NCBI GenBank assembly: GCA_947044365.1
Contig: OX345644.1
Coordinates: 1,636,237-1,700,236 of the forward strand
DNA: 64,000 nt
Direction: 5' to 3'
Origin: Petrosia ficiformis
Lineage: Eukaryota; Porifera; Demospongiae; Haplosclerida; Petrosiidae
Numbering within the stretch: position 1 is the stretch's first letter; every line of letters starts with the position of its first letter. The notes under the pieces are model-generated. The model saw only the letters and a list, made by a program, of their open reading frames with translations. It did not search any database and was not told the origin of the DNA. A program made the position numbers and the translations under genes. This document shows, in pieces, positions 21,276 to 32,009 of this stretch.

Positions 21276-21321
21276 CTACACTATTATACTCTAAGATAAA
21301 CATGTCATGTTTAAAATAGAT
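20877..21321. repeat. spacer 3' of the LON exon: MITE end, dispersed repeat, (TAA)n
   Basis: Starts with an ATCT/ATCC tract. At 21001-21046 the sequence GAGCAGACCCTCTC...GAGGGGCTAGATTGAGACTA is a single terminus of the TAGTCTC MITE family. About 21050-21240 is the dispersed spacer repeat with GGAAAGCAATC-like core (AGAAAGCAATCATAGGGATT), ending in (TAA)n at 21243-21272. Confidence 0.6.
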
Positions 21322-22043
21322 CTACAAAACAACTAGTCTGTTATTAGCATCGTCACTAACATACAAGTTACCTAATGAATCTACTGTTATACCACGTGGA
21401 CCATTAAACTCTCCCTCTCCACTACCACTCTTACCAAAGCAATGTATAAAACATCCATTAGTATCAAATATTGAGGGTTGACATCTTGATTGACTGTTCT
21501 CATTACTTGTACCATATTCTGTTTCTCCCTCAATATCTGTTGTTGAGTCCCTACCTTCAGACTCTGTTCTACAAACTCCTTACAACCTTTGAGCTGTTTG
21601 AGGACTGTCTCTGCCTCTTCTCTCTGTTTGGTTAGTAATTGAATCTTCTGTTGTACTGCAGTGTCTACCTGTTGAACTAACTGTCTCTCTGACTGTTGAA
21701 CTAAGTTAATGATTAGTTGAGACTGTGTGTGGATCTGTTTCTTAACATCTTCTCCCTGTTTTGTGACCTCCCTCTCTCGAGTGATGAGGTTAGTCACTGC
21801 TGTATTAACGTTGGCAACTTTTGTTTTGACTTTAGTGAGGTCAGCTTCTATCTCTTGATGATGTTTAGGGTAGGACTCTGTAATGAGGTTGTAATCATGG
21901 TTTCGATGTCGTTTACTAACTGTACAATCTCGACAAATAAGCTGTTGACAGGTTTCACAGTAGAATTTGATTGGCTCGTTATGATCGTTACACTTCATAT
22001 TTCTATTTGTGTTGTTATCATTAATCATGGCTGACTTTGTCAT
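21322..22043 (-). pseudogene. T4: TRIM fragment (B-box 2 and coiled coil joined out of frame to NHL tail)
   Basis: The frame from 22043 begins MTKSAMINDNNTNRN, then B-box 2 (MKCNDHNEPIKFYC) and the coiled coil to NQDVNP. It then jumps into the last NHL blade in the wrong frame and stops at 21387. There is no RING exon or B-box 1: the 5' end is spacer sequence (CATTAATCATGGCTGAC) as found at 9895. The filamin domain and five blades are deleted. It may give a short B-box/coiled-coil peptide if transcribed, but is best seen as a relic. Confidence 0.8.
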
Positions 22044-22633
22044 GCCCTGAGACTCAAGAATCTATTATAATTATTAGTTTATCACTCTTATTACTTTTAA
22101 AGATTCTTGTTACAACTAGTAGTTACAGCAGTCCAACCCTAACTACATATACAAGTATATGTGACAATTACATAGTTCAAAACCTTTGGAAAGCAAACGT
22201 AGGGATTGCCCTGCTTGCCACAATAACTATAACTACCAAACACCCACAGAAACTCTGCGAGCTACACCAGACTAATATACTTGCTATTGTTTTAGCCTCT
22301 TCATTCATTATTACATGACTGAATCCAGTGGATTTCTATGATAGTTTAAACTTCTCTTCCTTTTTTCCAAATTTTTCTCATCTTCTTACTCTGAAAATTG
22401 ATGGCTAGCATCCATTCTTATTCTTATTATCTTAGTTACCTTGTCGCCATGGTTTCTTTCGTGTAGCTTGACCTGTGACTGTGACATACGTTACAAGGAC
22501 AATTATAATTAAATGTATAAAAATGTCAATAATAATAACATTAATAATAATAATAATAATAAAAATAATAATTTCAATAATAATAATAATAACAACAATA
22601 TTCTAAGATAAACATGTCATATTTAAAATACAT
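22044..22633. other. T4-T5 spacer
   Basis: Contains a diverged copy of the dispersed repeat (about 22120-22240, GGAAAGCAAACGTAGGGATT) and AAT-rich microsatellite (22530-22600). About 22300-22480 is unique sequence with no gene seen. It is nearly identical to 46123-46775 apart from microsatellite length. Confidence 0.5.
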
Positions 22634-24760
22634 CTACAAAACAACTAGTCTGTCATTACCAGTGTCACTAACATACAAGTTACCTAATGAATCTATTGTT
22701 ATACCACATGGATTATTAAAATCTTTCTCTCCACTACCATATTTACCAAAGCAATGTATAAAACGTCCATTAGTATTAAATATTGAGATACGATTATTAC
22801 CATACTCACTAACATATAATAGATTGTTATCTATGTGTATGGAGGTAGGATTAGTAATTTGACCAGGATTAGACCCTTCTGAGCTAAATCTTGAGATGTA
22901 TTGTCCTGTTGATGTGAACTTCTTGATACAGTGATTACTAAAATCTGCAACATACAGACATCCTTCATTGTCAAATGTCACATCCCATGGCTGATTCAAT
23001 TGCTCTGGTGACGAACCTTTCTTACCGAAACTATGAGAGTAGGTGAGATCTTTATTGAGAACTTGAATACGATGATTGTACATATCAGCAATGAATATTT
23101 GTCCTGTGGTAGGATGAACTGTAATACCTAGAGGAATATTAAACTGAAGAGGACCATTGCCTGTCTCACTACTCCCGACTGATTTCATGCAATCACCTTC
23201 AAATGTTAGTTTCTGTAGTCGATGATAATCAGTTACTAAAATGTGTCCATCTTGAGATATAGCAACTCCACGAGGATAAGTGAATTGATCCTCTTTTGTT
23301 CCCTCTGTTCTGAATGACTTGACTTTCTTTCCCTCCTTGTTTAGTATTGTGATACAATTGGCACGACTCTCAGCTACTACAATGTCTTCATTCTTAGTGA
23401 TTACTACACTAAATGGTCTATTGAGTTCAGATATAATATTCACTGGTTTACCTCTCATCTCAGGGGAAGGGATGATATGAAGAGTAAAGGGACTACCAAG
23501 GATATTCACACCTCCTAATTGTATTGTCAATCGATGTATTCCTCTGGTACATGGTGTAAAGCTTATATTGTGGTTTCCTGACTGGGTCTGATTGATATCA
23601 CATGATATGAGTTGACTATCATGAGCAGAAGAGAGTTCACAATAGATGAGGGAGACAGGAACTGAGAATGGAGATCCATCTCGAGTCTGGAGCTTGAGAG
23701 CGATGGTCGATTTCTTGCCAACATAACAAGCATTTTTGACGAGAACTGGCTTACCAAACGTTTTAGACTTTAACTCACCAATACCCTGATATTTATCAAA
23801 CAATGTTTGATTACTAGTAAATGTGATGTTGGCCTCCTCTATTGGTTGAAATACAACAGGGTTGACATCTTGATCGACTGTTGTCATTACTTGTACCATA
23901 TGCTGTTTCTCCCTCAATATCTGTTGTTGAGTCCCTACCTTCAGACTCTGTTCTACAAACTCCTCACAACCTTTGAGCTGTTTGAGGACTAGCTCTGCCT
24001 CTTCTCTCTGTTTGGTTAGTAATTGAATCTTCTGTTGTACTGCAGTGTCTACCTGTTGAACTAACTGTCTCTCTGACTGTTGAACTAAGTTTATGATTAG
24101 TTGAGACTGTGTGTGGATCTGTTTCTTGACATCTTCTCCCTTTTTTGTGATCTCTCTCTCTCGAGTGATGAGGTTATTCATTGCTGTATTAATGTCGGCT
24201 ACTTTAGTTTTGACTTTAGTGAGGTCAGCCTCTATCTCTTGATGATGTTTAGGGTAGCACTCTGTAATGAGGTCGTAATCATGGTTTCGATGTCGTTTAC
24301 TAACTGGACAATCTCGACAAATAAGCTGTCGACAGGTTTCACAGTAGACTTTGAATGACTTGTTATGATCGTTACACTTCATATTTCTATCCTCATTGAA
24401 TGGAAGTAGTTTAGAAGTATTGAGTACTGCTACATCTTGTACATTGATAACCTCATGAGTAGAGAAGGGCTGCCATCCATTATGTTTATCAAGACATTTT
24501 GGACATAAGAATTGAGTACATTGTTTACAATAACCAGTAGCAGAGTTCTTGTGACAATTATCACAAGAGACATTTCGATCTTCAAGCGATTTCTTTAGAG
24601 TATGTTGTATTTGAAAGAGGCTATTAATGAAGAAAGCAGTAGGGAATTCAGTGGATCCTAGTTGTGTGGGCTTACGACATGAAGGACAGCTAATGAAATA
24701 CTTGTCTCCCTGTTAGTAAATAATAATGTATAAAAAATGAAGTGTTAATAAACAAAACCA

Positions 24761-24797
<37 letters not shown>

Positions 24798-24950
24798 TAC
24801 CTGTGGTTCTTGTGGTAGTTTCTCAATACATTTTAAACAGAAGCTATGTAAGCATGGAAGAGTTTTGGGGTTAGTGTAGTGATCCAAACATACATTACAT
24901 GTTAGTTGTTCATCAAGTTCCTCAAGAGCAGTAGAAGATTGTTGAGCCAT
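22634..24950 (-). CDS. T5: intact TRIM-NHL E3 ubiquitin ligase-like protein
   Basis: Exon 1 is 24950-24801, the intron 24800-24710 (91 bp with a long CA tract), exon 2 24709-22634; the product is 741 aa. All eight RING ligands are present, both B-boxes, the coiled coil, the filamin domain (ending ILGSPFTLHII) and six NHL blades ending GNDRLVVL. Compared with T2 it lacks three codons (PDI) after the RING, where TQLGST follows instead of TQLPDIG. B-box 2 has CPVSKRHRNHD. Blade-start residues differ from other paralogues (ELNRPFSVV, FTYPRG, FNIPLG, LNQPWDV). The expected role is a cytoplasmic RING E3 with NHL-based target binding; the target is unknown. The near-identical copy T5' lies 24,142 bp away. 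Confidence 0.92.
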
Positions 24951-25144
24951 CTCTTTCTCCTTTCTAAAAATAGACTAGTTATTGTAGCTAATTCCTAATA
25001 TGGTAGAAATAGTATCTATTAATATTTGTGGTTATGAATGGACTGTGTTTGTAATAATTACTACATTACAGTATAATCATGTATTAATCTTATGACATTA
25101 CTATATTATAATATATGCATACTATGGATCAGCTTAGCTAATTA

Positions 25145-25470
25145 GTACACTTTTAAAAGGGTGTGTCCATTTGTGTTAATTAACTGGACCAGACAGATCA
25201 TGTAGTACTGTCATTTGCATCAATCTTGCAACAAAAAATGTCAAAGCGGGACCGGGAATGGGCGTGGTAGTATAACATTTAGCCAATCAATTTACTCTGA
25301 TCATGTGGTGTTTGCTTTAGGTTACGTCATCTCCGGTTTGAGAGCGCCGTTGCAAGATTACTGGAAACGACAGTATGTATACTGATTCTAATCATAATTT
25401 TAATATCATTGTGAATGTGAACATACATTACTAATACAATATCACATAGCTCTAGACCCTAGTGGCACAT
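25145..25470. promoter_or_regulatory. conserved upstream block (copy 2), interrupted by a MITE
   Basis: Same block as at 18830, with AAAAGGGTGTGTCCATTTGT and GACCAGACAGATCATGTAG. The 166-bp MITE at 25208-25373 splits it at the TA of GTAGTATGTATAC. Confidence 0.45.
25208..25373. mobile_element. 166-bp MITE with 25-bp TIRs and TA duplication
   Basis: Ends CTGTCATTTGCATCAATCTT and, in reverse complement, CTGTCGTTTCCAGTAATCTT, both continuing GCAAC. TA occurs at 25206-25207 and 25374-25375. Other copies of the host block (18890, 35938, 43888, 63755) read GTAGTATGTATAC without the insert. Also present at 49350-49515, so inserted before that duplication. Confidence 0.9.
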
Positions 25471-25506
25471 TTTAATTGATTAATAATAGGATTACTAAGT
25501 ATAAAC

Positions 25507-25655
25507 TAATTATTTAGAATTACTTGAGAGAGAAAGTAGTTGAACCACAACAACTAAAAACTATTACAAGTGAAGATGACTCCAATAGTAGACTACCTGT
25601 TGATATTATAAGTGAGTCCATCCATCCATCCATCCATCCATTTCATCATTTCTAG
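25507..25655 (+). pseudogene. exon-like segment and (TCCA)n before the coiled-coil exon
   Basis: [22 protein letters not shown] sequence, then GTGAGT donor and a short (TCCA)n. In the alternative frame used at 44160 this copy has a stop just before the donor (TTATAA). Confidence 0.3.
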
Positions 25656-26531
25656 TTTACATCTAGTTTAAATACTAGACTAACTGATCTGAACGAAACA
25701 GCTACTGAGAATCTATTGGCAGCTAATGAAAGACTTATGAATGCAACAGTTCTGTATGAAAGAATGATATCTCTTAGAAACATATCACATACACAAATGT
25801 TACATGCAAGAGGTATGATATATAGATATATGAAGGCACATGTGTGTATTTGTGATGCACTGATAATATATTTTACCCAATATTTTGTAAACCGATAACT
25901 ACTTCGATAATGAATACCAGATCTGATATTATATCTACCTTCTGGTTTCTGATTCGAAAATGACCATTTTAACAATAATTATGAGTGCCATAAAAGCAAT
26001 CCATGATGATATAATCACAAGAAATGACGTTATTAATACAATATCGGTTACATCTGTCAAATTATACATATATACTTAATACACGACATACATACATATT
26101 TATGTACATTGTATGTATATGTACAATTGTACATACATGTATATGGATGCATACATATAATACACATTATTATATACATGTATGTATGTACATTTACATA
26201 TAATATATATTATTATATACATGTATGTATGTACATTATACATATAATATATATTATTATATACATGTATGTATGTACATTATACATATAATATATATTA
26301 TTATATACATGTATGTATGTACATTGTACAATATTAATCTATTAATGTATGTATGTATGTACAGGTCTTCAGAATCAAAGAGAGTGTATTATTAATGAAC
26401 AGCTGCTCATTATGGATGACATACAACGTGTTGCTGCTGAACTTGAAAACCTAAATAATGAGATAGAGACTCATATTGCTCGTAATACCATTTGTCTAAG
26501 AAGGACTACATTAATAAAAAGAAAGAAATGA
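25656..26531 (+). CDS. P3: two-exon coiled-coil protein, unknown function
   Basis: Exon 25656-25812 (donor GAG/GTATGA) joins exon 26365-26531 in phase 1 (GCAAGAG then GTCTTCAG). The joined frame is open from about 25656 to the TGA at 26529-26531, roughly 107 residues, including [34 protein letters not shown] and IQRVAAELENLNNEIETH, then a basic tail KRKK. The pattern suggests a helical coiled coil. No family is recognised. An N-terminal exon may lie at 25507-25610, but the frame does not join cleanly. The intron holds the 44-bp minisatellite. Copy at 49798-50673. Confidence 0.5.
26090..26345. repeat. TACATGTATGTATG minisatellite in P3 intron
   Basis: Four or so units of about 49 bp with TATACATGTATGTATGTACA and ATATAATATATATTATTA; same family as 1-340. 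Frames in it are low-complexity artefacts. Confidence 0.85.
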
Positions 26532-26765
26532 TTGATTGACAGATTTGGTACAACATTTTTTGATTCATTTTAGTTATTATTTTGTATATTATATTTAGTA
26601 CATATATACATAGTTAGTATTATATACTTCAATTCCTATTGGTTGTAGAATGTAGATGATTAATTATTATTATGTTTAATTAACCAGGAAAAATTAATGG
26701 GCAGGGTCAATTAATTAATGAGGCCTATGAGGGTGTGTTTTTATTTGAGAACTGAGCTGGAGAAA

Positions 26766-26870
26766 TAATTAGAGTGGTTCTACGTAGAAGAAGAGGAGGA
26801 GGTGGTGGTGGAGAAGAAGATGAGTTTTACAACATCCAGATTATTTATCAAACGAAGAAAAAAGTGGTGA
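26766..26870 (+). pseudogene. degraded copy of the acidic exon at 721-826
   Basis: Retains TTAGAGTGGTT, AGAAGAAGAGGAGGAG and ACAACATCCAGATTAT plus a GTGAGC donor. It has lost the ATG and has internal indels that disrupt the acidic reading frame. Confidence 0.6.
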
Positions 26871-27887
26871 GCAATGTATTTGCGAATGTATAATTATGTA
26901 TGTACATCAGTGTATTTATATGTGTATATTTATATGTATTTTGTAGGTGTACATGTGTGTATGTATGTATGTATATAACTATGGTATATTGGGTGCCAAA
27001 TGAGTCAAAATTGTTTTGTGTTGGCTGCTCCATTATTACCCCTTCTGATATACTATTATATCCGACATCCAATATCATATCAGACGTCCGATATACTATA
27101 TCCAACATCCGATATACTATATCCGACATCCGATATCATATCAGACGTCGGATATAGTATATCCGACATCTTTAACTGGGGGGGTTTGGGGGGGCTCTGC
27201 CCCCCCAGTTTAGGCCTTGGGATCGTTAGGGTTATCATCCATGTTGTTTGAGTCGGGAGACGCGAATAATTTTGACGCAAACGGCACTCCATAATGGTAC
27301 ACATGTATATATGACAACTGGAATATATGGAACTGAGGTAGGCATGGCAATAGTTAAATTTGACATAGATTAAAACAAGAGACCCTAGGATTGAGGGGTG
27401 TGTTCTATGAATTTTAATGAGATGGCGCGTATTCTAGTTGATTCACGAGTACTACGTACATGTAATGACATACATACACATGTACATGTATATACGCACA
27501 TACATGTACATACATACAGACTCATATGTAGATACATTTGAGTTTATATATGTAATATGTACATATATATATATGTACATACGTACATATATACACACAT
27601 ATGTTTATTTCACTTTCAGTGTTTCCACATTTTTTAAGTGAATTTGTATAAACTTTTACGTTTATGTAAACATGTGCATTATGCACATGTGACTTATCAA
27701 GTATCAGTATCGTACTCCATACCATCAATACTGATTCCCAAACTGCATTGAAATGAAATTACTGGTATTGCATTGTACAGTATTTATTTACATGCCACAC
27801 CCATTAATTGACCAAGCCCTCTGGAATGATTAACTATGTATAGGTGATAAGCATAATAATAATTTCAAATTTTAATAATGATAATTT

Positions 27888-27925
<38 letters not shown>

Positions 27926-27956
27926 ATAAGATAAACATGTCATGTTTAAAATAGAT
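26871..27956. other. T6 3' spacer: microsatellites, palindromic cluster, dispersed repeat
   Basis: 27045-27172 is a cluster of ATATCCGACATCC-like palindromic units, followed by a G-rich hairpin (27178-27212). 27465-27605 is TACATA-rich. 27770-27870 is a shortened dispersed repeat (CCATTAATTGACCAAGCCC), then (AAT)n to 27925. No gene is recognised. Confidence 0.5.
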
Positions 27957-30258
27957 CTACAAAACAACTAGTCTGTTATTATCTGTGTCACTAACATACA
28001 AGTTACCTAATGAATCTATTGTTATACCATGTGGTCTATTAAACTCTCCCTCTCCACTACCACTCTTACCAAAGCAATGTGTAAAACATCCATTAGTATC
28101 AAATATTGAGATACGATTATTACCCCACTCACTAACATATAATAGATTATTGTCTATGATGATGGAGGTAAGATCTTGAATTTGACCAGGAGTAGACCCA
28201 CGTGAACTAAATGTTGATATGTATTGTCCTGTTGATGTGAACTTCTTGATACAGTGATTATTAATAACTGCAACATACAAATATCCTTCATTGTCAAATG
28301 TCGCATCATATGGAAGATTGAATTGTTCTGATGACGAACCTTTCTTACCGAAACTATGAGAGTAAGTGAGATCATTATTGAGAACTTGAATACGATGATT
28401 GTGTGTATCAGCAATGAATATTTGTCCTGTGGTAGGATGAACTGTAATACCTATAGGATTACTAAACTGAAGAGCACCATTGCCTGTCTTACTACTCCCA
28501 ACTGATTTCACACAATCACCTTCAAATGTTAGTTTCTGTAGTCAATGATCATCAGTTACCAGAATGTGTCCATCTTGAGATATGGCAACTCCACGAGGAT
28601 AAGTGAATTGACCCTCCTTTGTTCCCTCTGTTCCAAATGACTTCACTTTCTTTACCTCCTTGTTTAGTATTGTAATACAATTAGCACTCCACTCAGCTAC
28701 TACAATCTCTTCATTCTTACTCACTACTACACCAAGTGGTCTATCGAATCCTGATATAATATTCACTGGTTTACCTCTCATCTTAGGGAACAGAGTAATG
28801 GGACTACCAGGGATATTCACACCTCCTAATCGTATTATCAATTGATGTTTTCCTCTGGTACATGATGTAAAACTTATATCGTAGTTTCCTGACTGGGTCT
28901 CATTGATATTACATGATATTAGTTGACTATCATCAGTTGAAGAGAGTTCACAAGAGATGATGGAGAGAGGAACTGAGAAGGGAGATCGATCTTGAGTCTG
29001 GAGGTTGAGAGTGGCGGTCGATTTCTTACCAACATAACAAGCATTCTTGACGAGAACCGATTTGCCAAATGTTTTAGACTTAAACTCACCAATACCCTGA
29101 TATTCATCAACCAATGTGTGATTACTAGTGAATGTGATGTTGGCCTCCTCTGTAGGTTGAAATACATCAGGGTTGACATCTTGATTGACTGTTGTCATTA
29201 CTTGTACCATATTCTGTTTCTCCCTCAATATCTGTTGTTGACTCCCTACCTTCAGACTCTGTTCTACAAACTCCTCACAACCTTTGAGCTGTTTGAGGAC
29301 TGTCTCTGCCTCTCCTCTCTGTTTGGTTAGTAATCGAATCTTCTGTTGTACTACAGTGTCCACCTGTCGAACTAACTGTCTCTGTGACTGTTGAACTAAG
29401 TTAATGATTAGTTGAGACTGTGTGTGGATCTGTTCCTTGACATCTTCTCCCTGTTCTGTGACCTCCCTCTCTCGAGTGATGAGGTTATTCACTGCTGTAT
29501 TAATGTTGGCTACTTTTGTTTTGACTTTAGTGAGGTCGGTCTCTATCTCTTGATGATGTTTAGGGTAGGACTCTGTAATGAAGCTGTAATCGTGATTTCG
29601 ATGTCGTTTACTAACTGTACAATCTCGACAAATAAGCTGTTGACAGGTTTCACAGTAGACCTTGAATGACTTTTTATGATCGTTACACTTCATATTTCTA
29701 TCCTCATTCAATGGAAGTAGTTTAAAAGTATCGAGTACTGCTACATCTTGTACATTGATGACCTCATGAGTAGAGAAAGCCTGCCATCCATTATGTTTAT
29801 CAAGACATTCTGGACATAAGAATTGAGTACATTGTTTACAATAACCAGTAGCAGAGTTCTTGTGGCAATTATCACAAGAGACGTTTCGATCTTCAAGCGA
29901 TTTCTTTAGAGTATGTTGTAATTGAAAGAGGCTATTAATGAAGAAAGCAGTAGGGAATTCAGTGGGTCCTATGTCGGGTAGTTGTGTGGGCTTACGACAT
30001 GAAGGACAGCTAATGAAATACTTGTCTCCCTGTTAGTAAATAAGATAATGTATAAACAATGAAGTGTTAACAAAACCAGAGAGTGTGTGTGTGTGTGTGT
30101 GTTTGTACCTGTGGTTCTTGTGGTAGTTTCTCAATACATTTTAAACCGAAGCTATGTAAGCATGGAAGGGTTTTGGGGTTAGTATACTGATCCAAACATA
30201 CATTACATGTTAGTTGTTCATCAAGTTCCTTAAGAGCAGTAGAAGATGTAGTGGCCAT
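27957..30258 (-). pseudogene. T6: TRIM-NHL gene with premature stop and lost RING ligand
   Basis: Exon 1 is 30258-30109, the intron 30108-30030 (79 bp), exon 2 30029-27957. In exon 1 the fifth zinc ligand is replaced: LHSFGLKC instead of LHSFCLKC (TGT to GGT, residue 38). The frame is open through B-boxes, coiled coil, filamin and NHL blade 1, then CGA in VTDDHRLQK is TGA at 28544-28542. Reading past it, the same frame stays open to NNRLVVL at 27957. The product would be about 545 aa, or 739 aa with readthrough. Both lesions are shared with T6'. The otherwise undamaged frame suggests recent loss, or a functional short form. Confidence 0.85.
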
Positions 30259-31159
30259 TTTTCACTATATAGTGTCCTGTTACTCCTGTAGGTATAGAGA
30301 TTCAGTTAGTGTGAACTGTGTACTAACAGTGTTGTAGTGACACACCCTTTTTTACTGGCTCATTGTATTACCATATATAATCCTCATGACTTTCTAATGA
30401 ATATTTAATAATATTCATTATGTGGGTGTGTCACATGTTTGGTAAAATGATAGTGGCTTGGGCAAGAGTGTGGAAACAGCCAATCATACAGGACATTGTC
30501 CAGTGAATGTTCAAAACTGAACTGTATATGTGGAGCAGGACAAGAGTGATGAAAATAGGTCAAAATATTCAGTAGTTGGCTCACTATTTCCACACCACTC
30601 GGCTTTTGGTATTTAAATCGCCAAATATTATTTGTCCATGAAGAAACATCCAACTGTAATATCCATAGTTACCAGACTGTTTTACTATATAGTACATATA
30701 ATATATCCAATGTACATGTACACATGTAAACTATGGTGTGCTGTTGTTATACAAAGTATTACGATAATTCACATGGGAGCAGGAAAACTATAGAATAGGG
30801 TCTCACATACTGGTAGTTATGGTTCCTGAACAAATTTGATTCAGATTTGAACCCTAACTACATGAGACCCTATGGTTCTATTCTAGTCTATCGATTGAAT
30901 TATCGCAATACTTAATTGTATAACAATGAAGAATTTATTAGGATTCAGCAATGAAGTTTAGAAACAAACGGCACACCATAGTAAACTTCCTAATATGGTA
31001 AGTAAAACTAATCATCCTGTGTCTATACAGTTGTACACTTCTTCATGACTTCATTTTACTGAAAGGTGTTTAGTTATATTAACTATGAACACATATATCT
31101 ATCTATCTATTTGTGTTTATACTGTTTAAATTAGAAGACAATGCTAATGGTAGGATATG
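30259..31159. other. T6 upstream region and spacer
   Basis: About 30400-30640 is unique sequence (GTGTGGAAACAGCCAATCA, GGTATTTAAATCGCC). It contains a 251-bp MITE (30731-30981) and a shortened piece of the 108-bp unit (31011-31060). After 31181 the sequence ceases to match 55306 onward. No gene is seen. Confidence 0.5.
30731..30981. mobile_element. 251-bp fold-back MITE with TAAA duplication
   Basis: Ends CTATGGTGTGC and GCACACCATAG, with longer inverted homology inside (ATTRCGATAATTCA, TAGGGTCTCA, GTTATGGTTC or its complement). TAAA flanks it (30727-30730, 30982-30985). Related spacers read ACATGTAAACTTCCTAATAT without the insert (39852, 8852). Also at 54871-55116. Confidence 0.85.
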
Positions 31160-31654
31160 AACCTTAACGCTTTGGTGACGTTCACTAATTGTACAATAAA
31201 GACAAATAAGTACTTGATTGGCTCATTGAGTACACTGCTTACAATAACTAGTAGCAGAATTCTTGTGCCAATTATCACAAGAGACGTTTCAATCTTTAAG
31301 CACTTTCTTTAAAGTATTTTGTAATTGAAAGAGGCTATTAATGAAGAAAGCAGTAGGGAATTCAGTGGGTCCTATGTCGGGTAGTTGTGTGGGTTTACGA
31401 CACGAAGGACAGCTAATGAAATACTTGTCTCCCTGTTAGTAAATAAGATAATGTATAAAAACTGAAGTGTTAATAAAACCAGATTGTGTGTACCGGTGTG
31501 TGTGTGTTTGTACCTGTGGTTCTTGTGGTAATTTCTCAATACATTTTAAACAGAAGCATGGAAGAGTTTTGGGGTTAGTATACTGATCCAAACATACATT
31601 ACATGTTAGTTGTTCATCAAGTTCCTTAAGAGCAGTAGAAGAACGTGGAGCCAT
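31160..31654 (-). pseudogene. T7: truncated TRIM relic with RING lacking its histidine
   Basis: Exon 1 is 31654-31514 (47 codons): a 9-bp deletion turns [11 protein letters not shown] into LPCFCLKC, removing the RING histidine. The intron is 31513-31433, exon 2 from 31432. In exon 2, CGA of the KDRNVSC motif is TGA (about 31292-31290), B-box 1 has CxxC damaged (DNWH), and at about 31230 the sequence jumps to a damaged B-box 2 piece (NEPIKYL) before homology ends near 31181. Its counterpart in the second super-unit is T10. Confidence 0.85.
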
Positions 31655-32009
31655 CTTTTTGACCTTTCTAAATAGATTGGTTACCTCCTAATATGGTAGA
31701 AATATATTAATAGTATCTATTAATAGTAACAGTCAGTAATATTTGTGGTTGTGAACAGTTTGGAGAAAGCATTATTTTAATGGTATATAGTATTATTATT
31801 TTTACCATATATGGTAATATCAAGTCTTCTCAAATATAATGCACTATTATTTGTACATATTAACAATATCTTATGAGTGATGAATTCATGAAGAAACATC
31901 TAACTGTAGTTCTTTCATAGTTACCAGACTGTCTGATTATTTTACTATATAGTACATATAATAGATCCAATGTACACATTAAAACTTCCTAATATGGTAA
32001 GGTTTGTGA
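31655..32009. promoter_or_regulatory. T7 upstream region with CArG palindrome
   Basis: TTACCATATATGGTAA with core CCATATATGG at 31805-31814, about 150 bp before the T7 start. Otherwise AT-rich and paralogous to 58800-59150. Confidence 0.45.

Noticed and set aside
22037..22318. 93-codon plus-strand frame (also 46116-46397)
   Set aside because: Lies in spacer containing the dispersed repeat; no conserved counterpart in other spacers and no domain.
26109..26291. Tyr/Ile/His-rich frames in TACATGTATG repeats (also 213-467, 36513-36860, 27438-27728)
   Set aside because: Low-complexity translation of minisatellite; the same unit is open in several frames.
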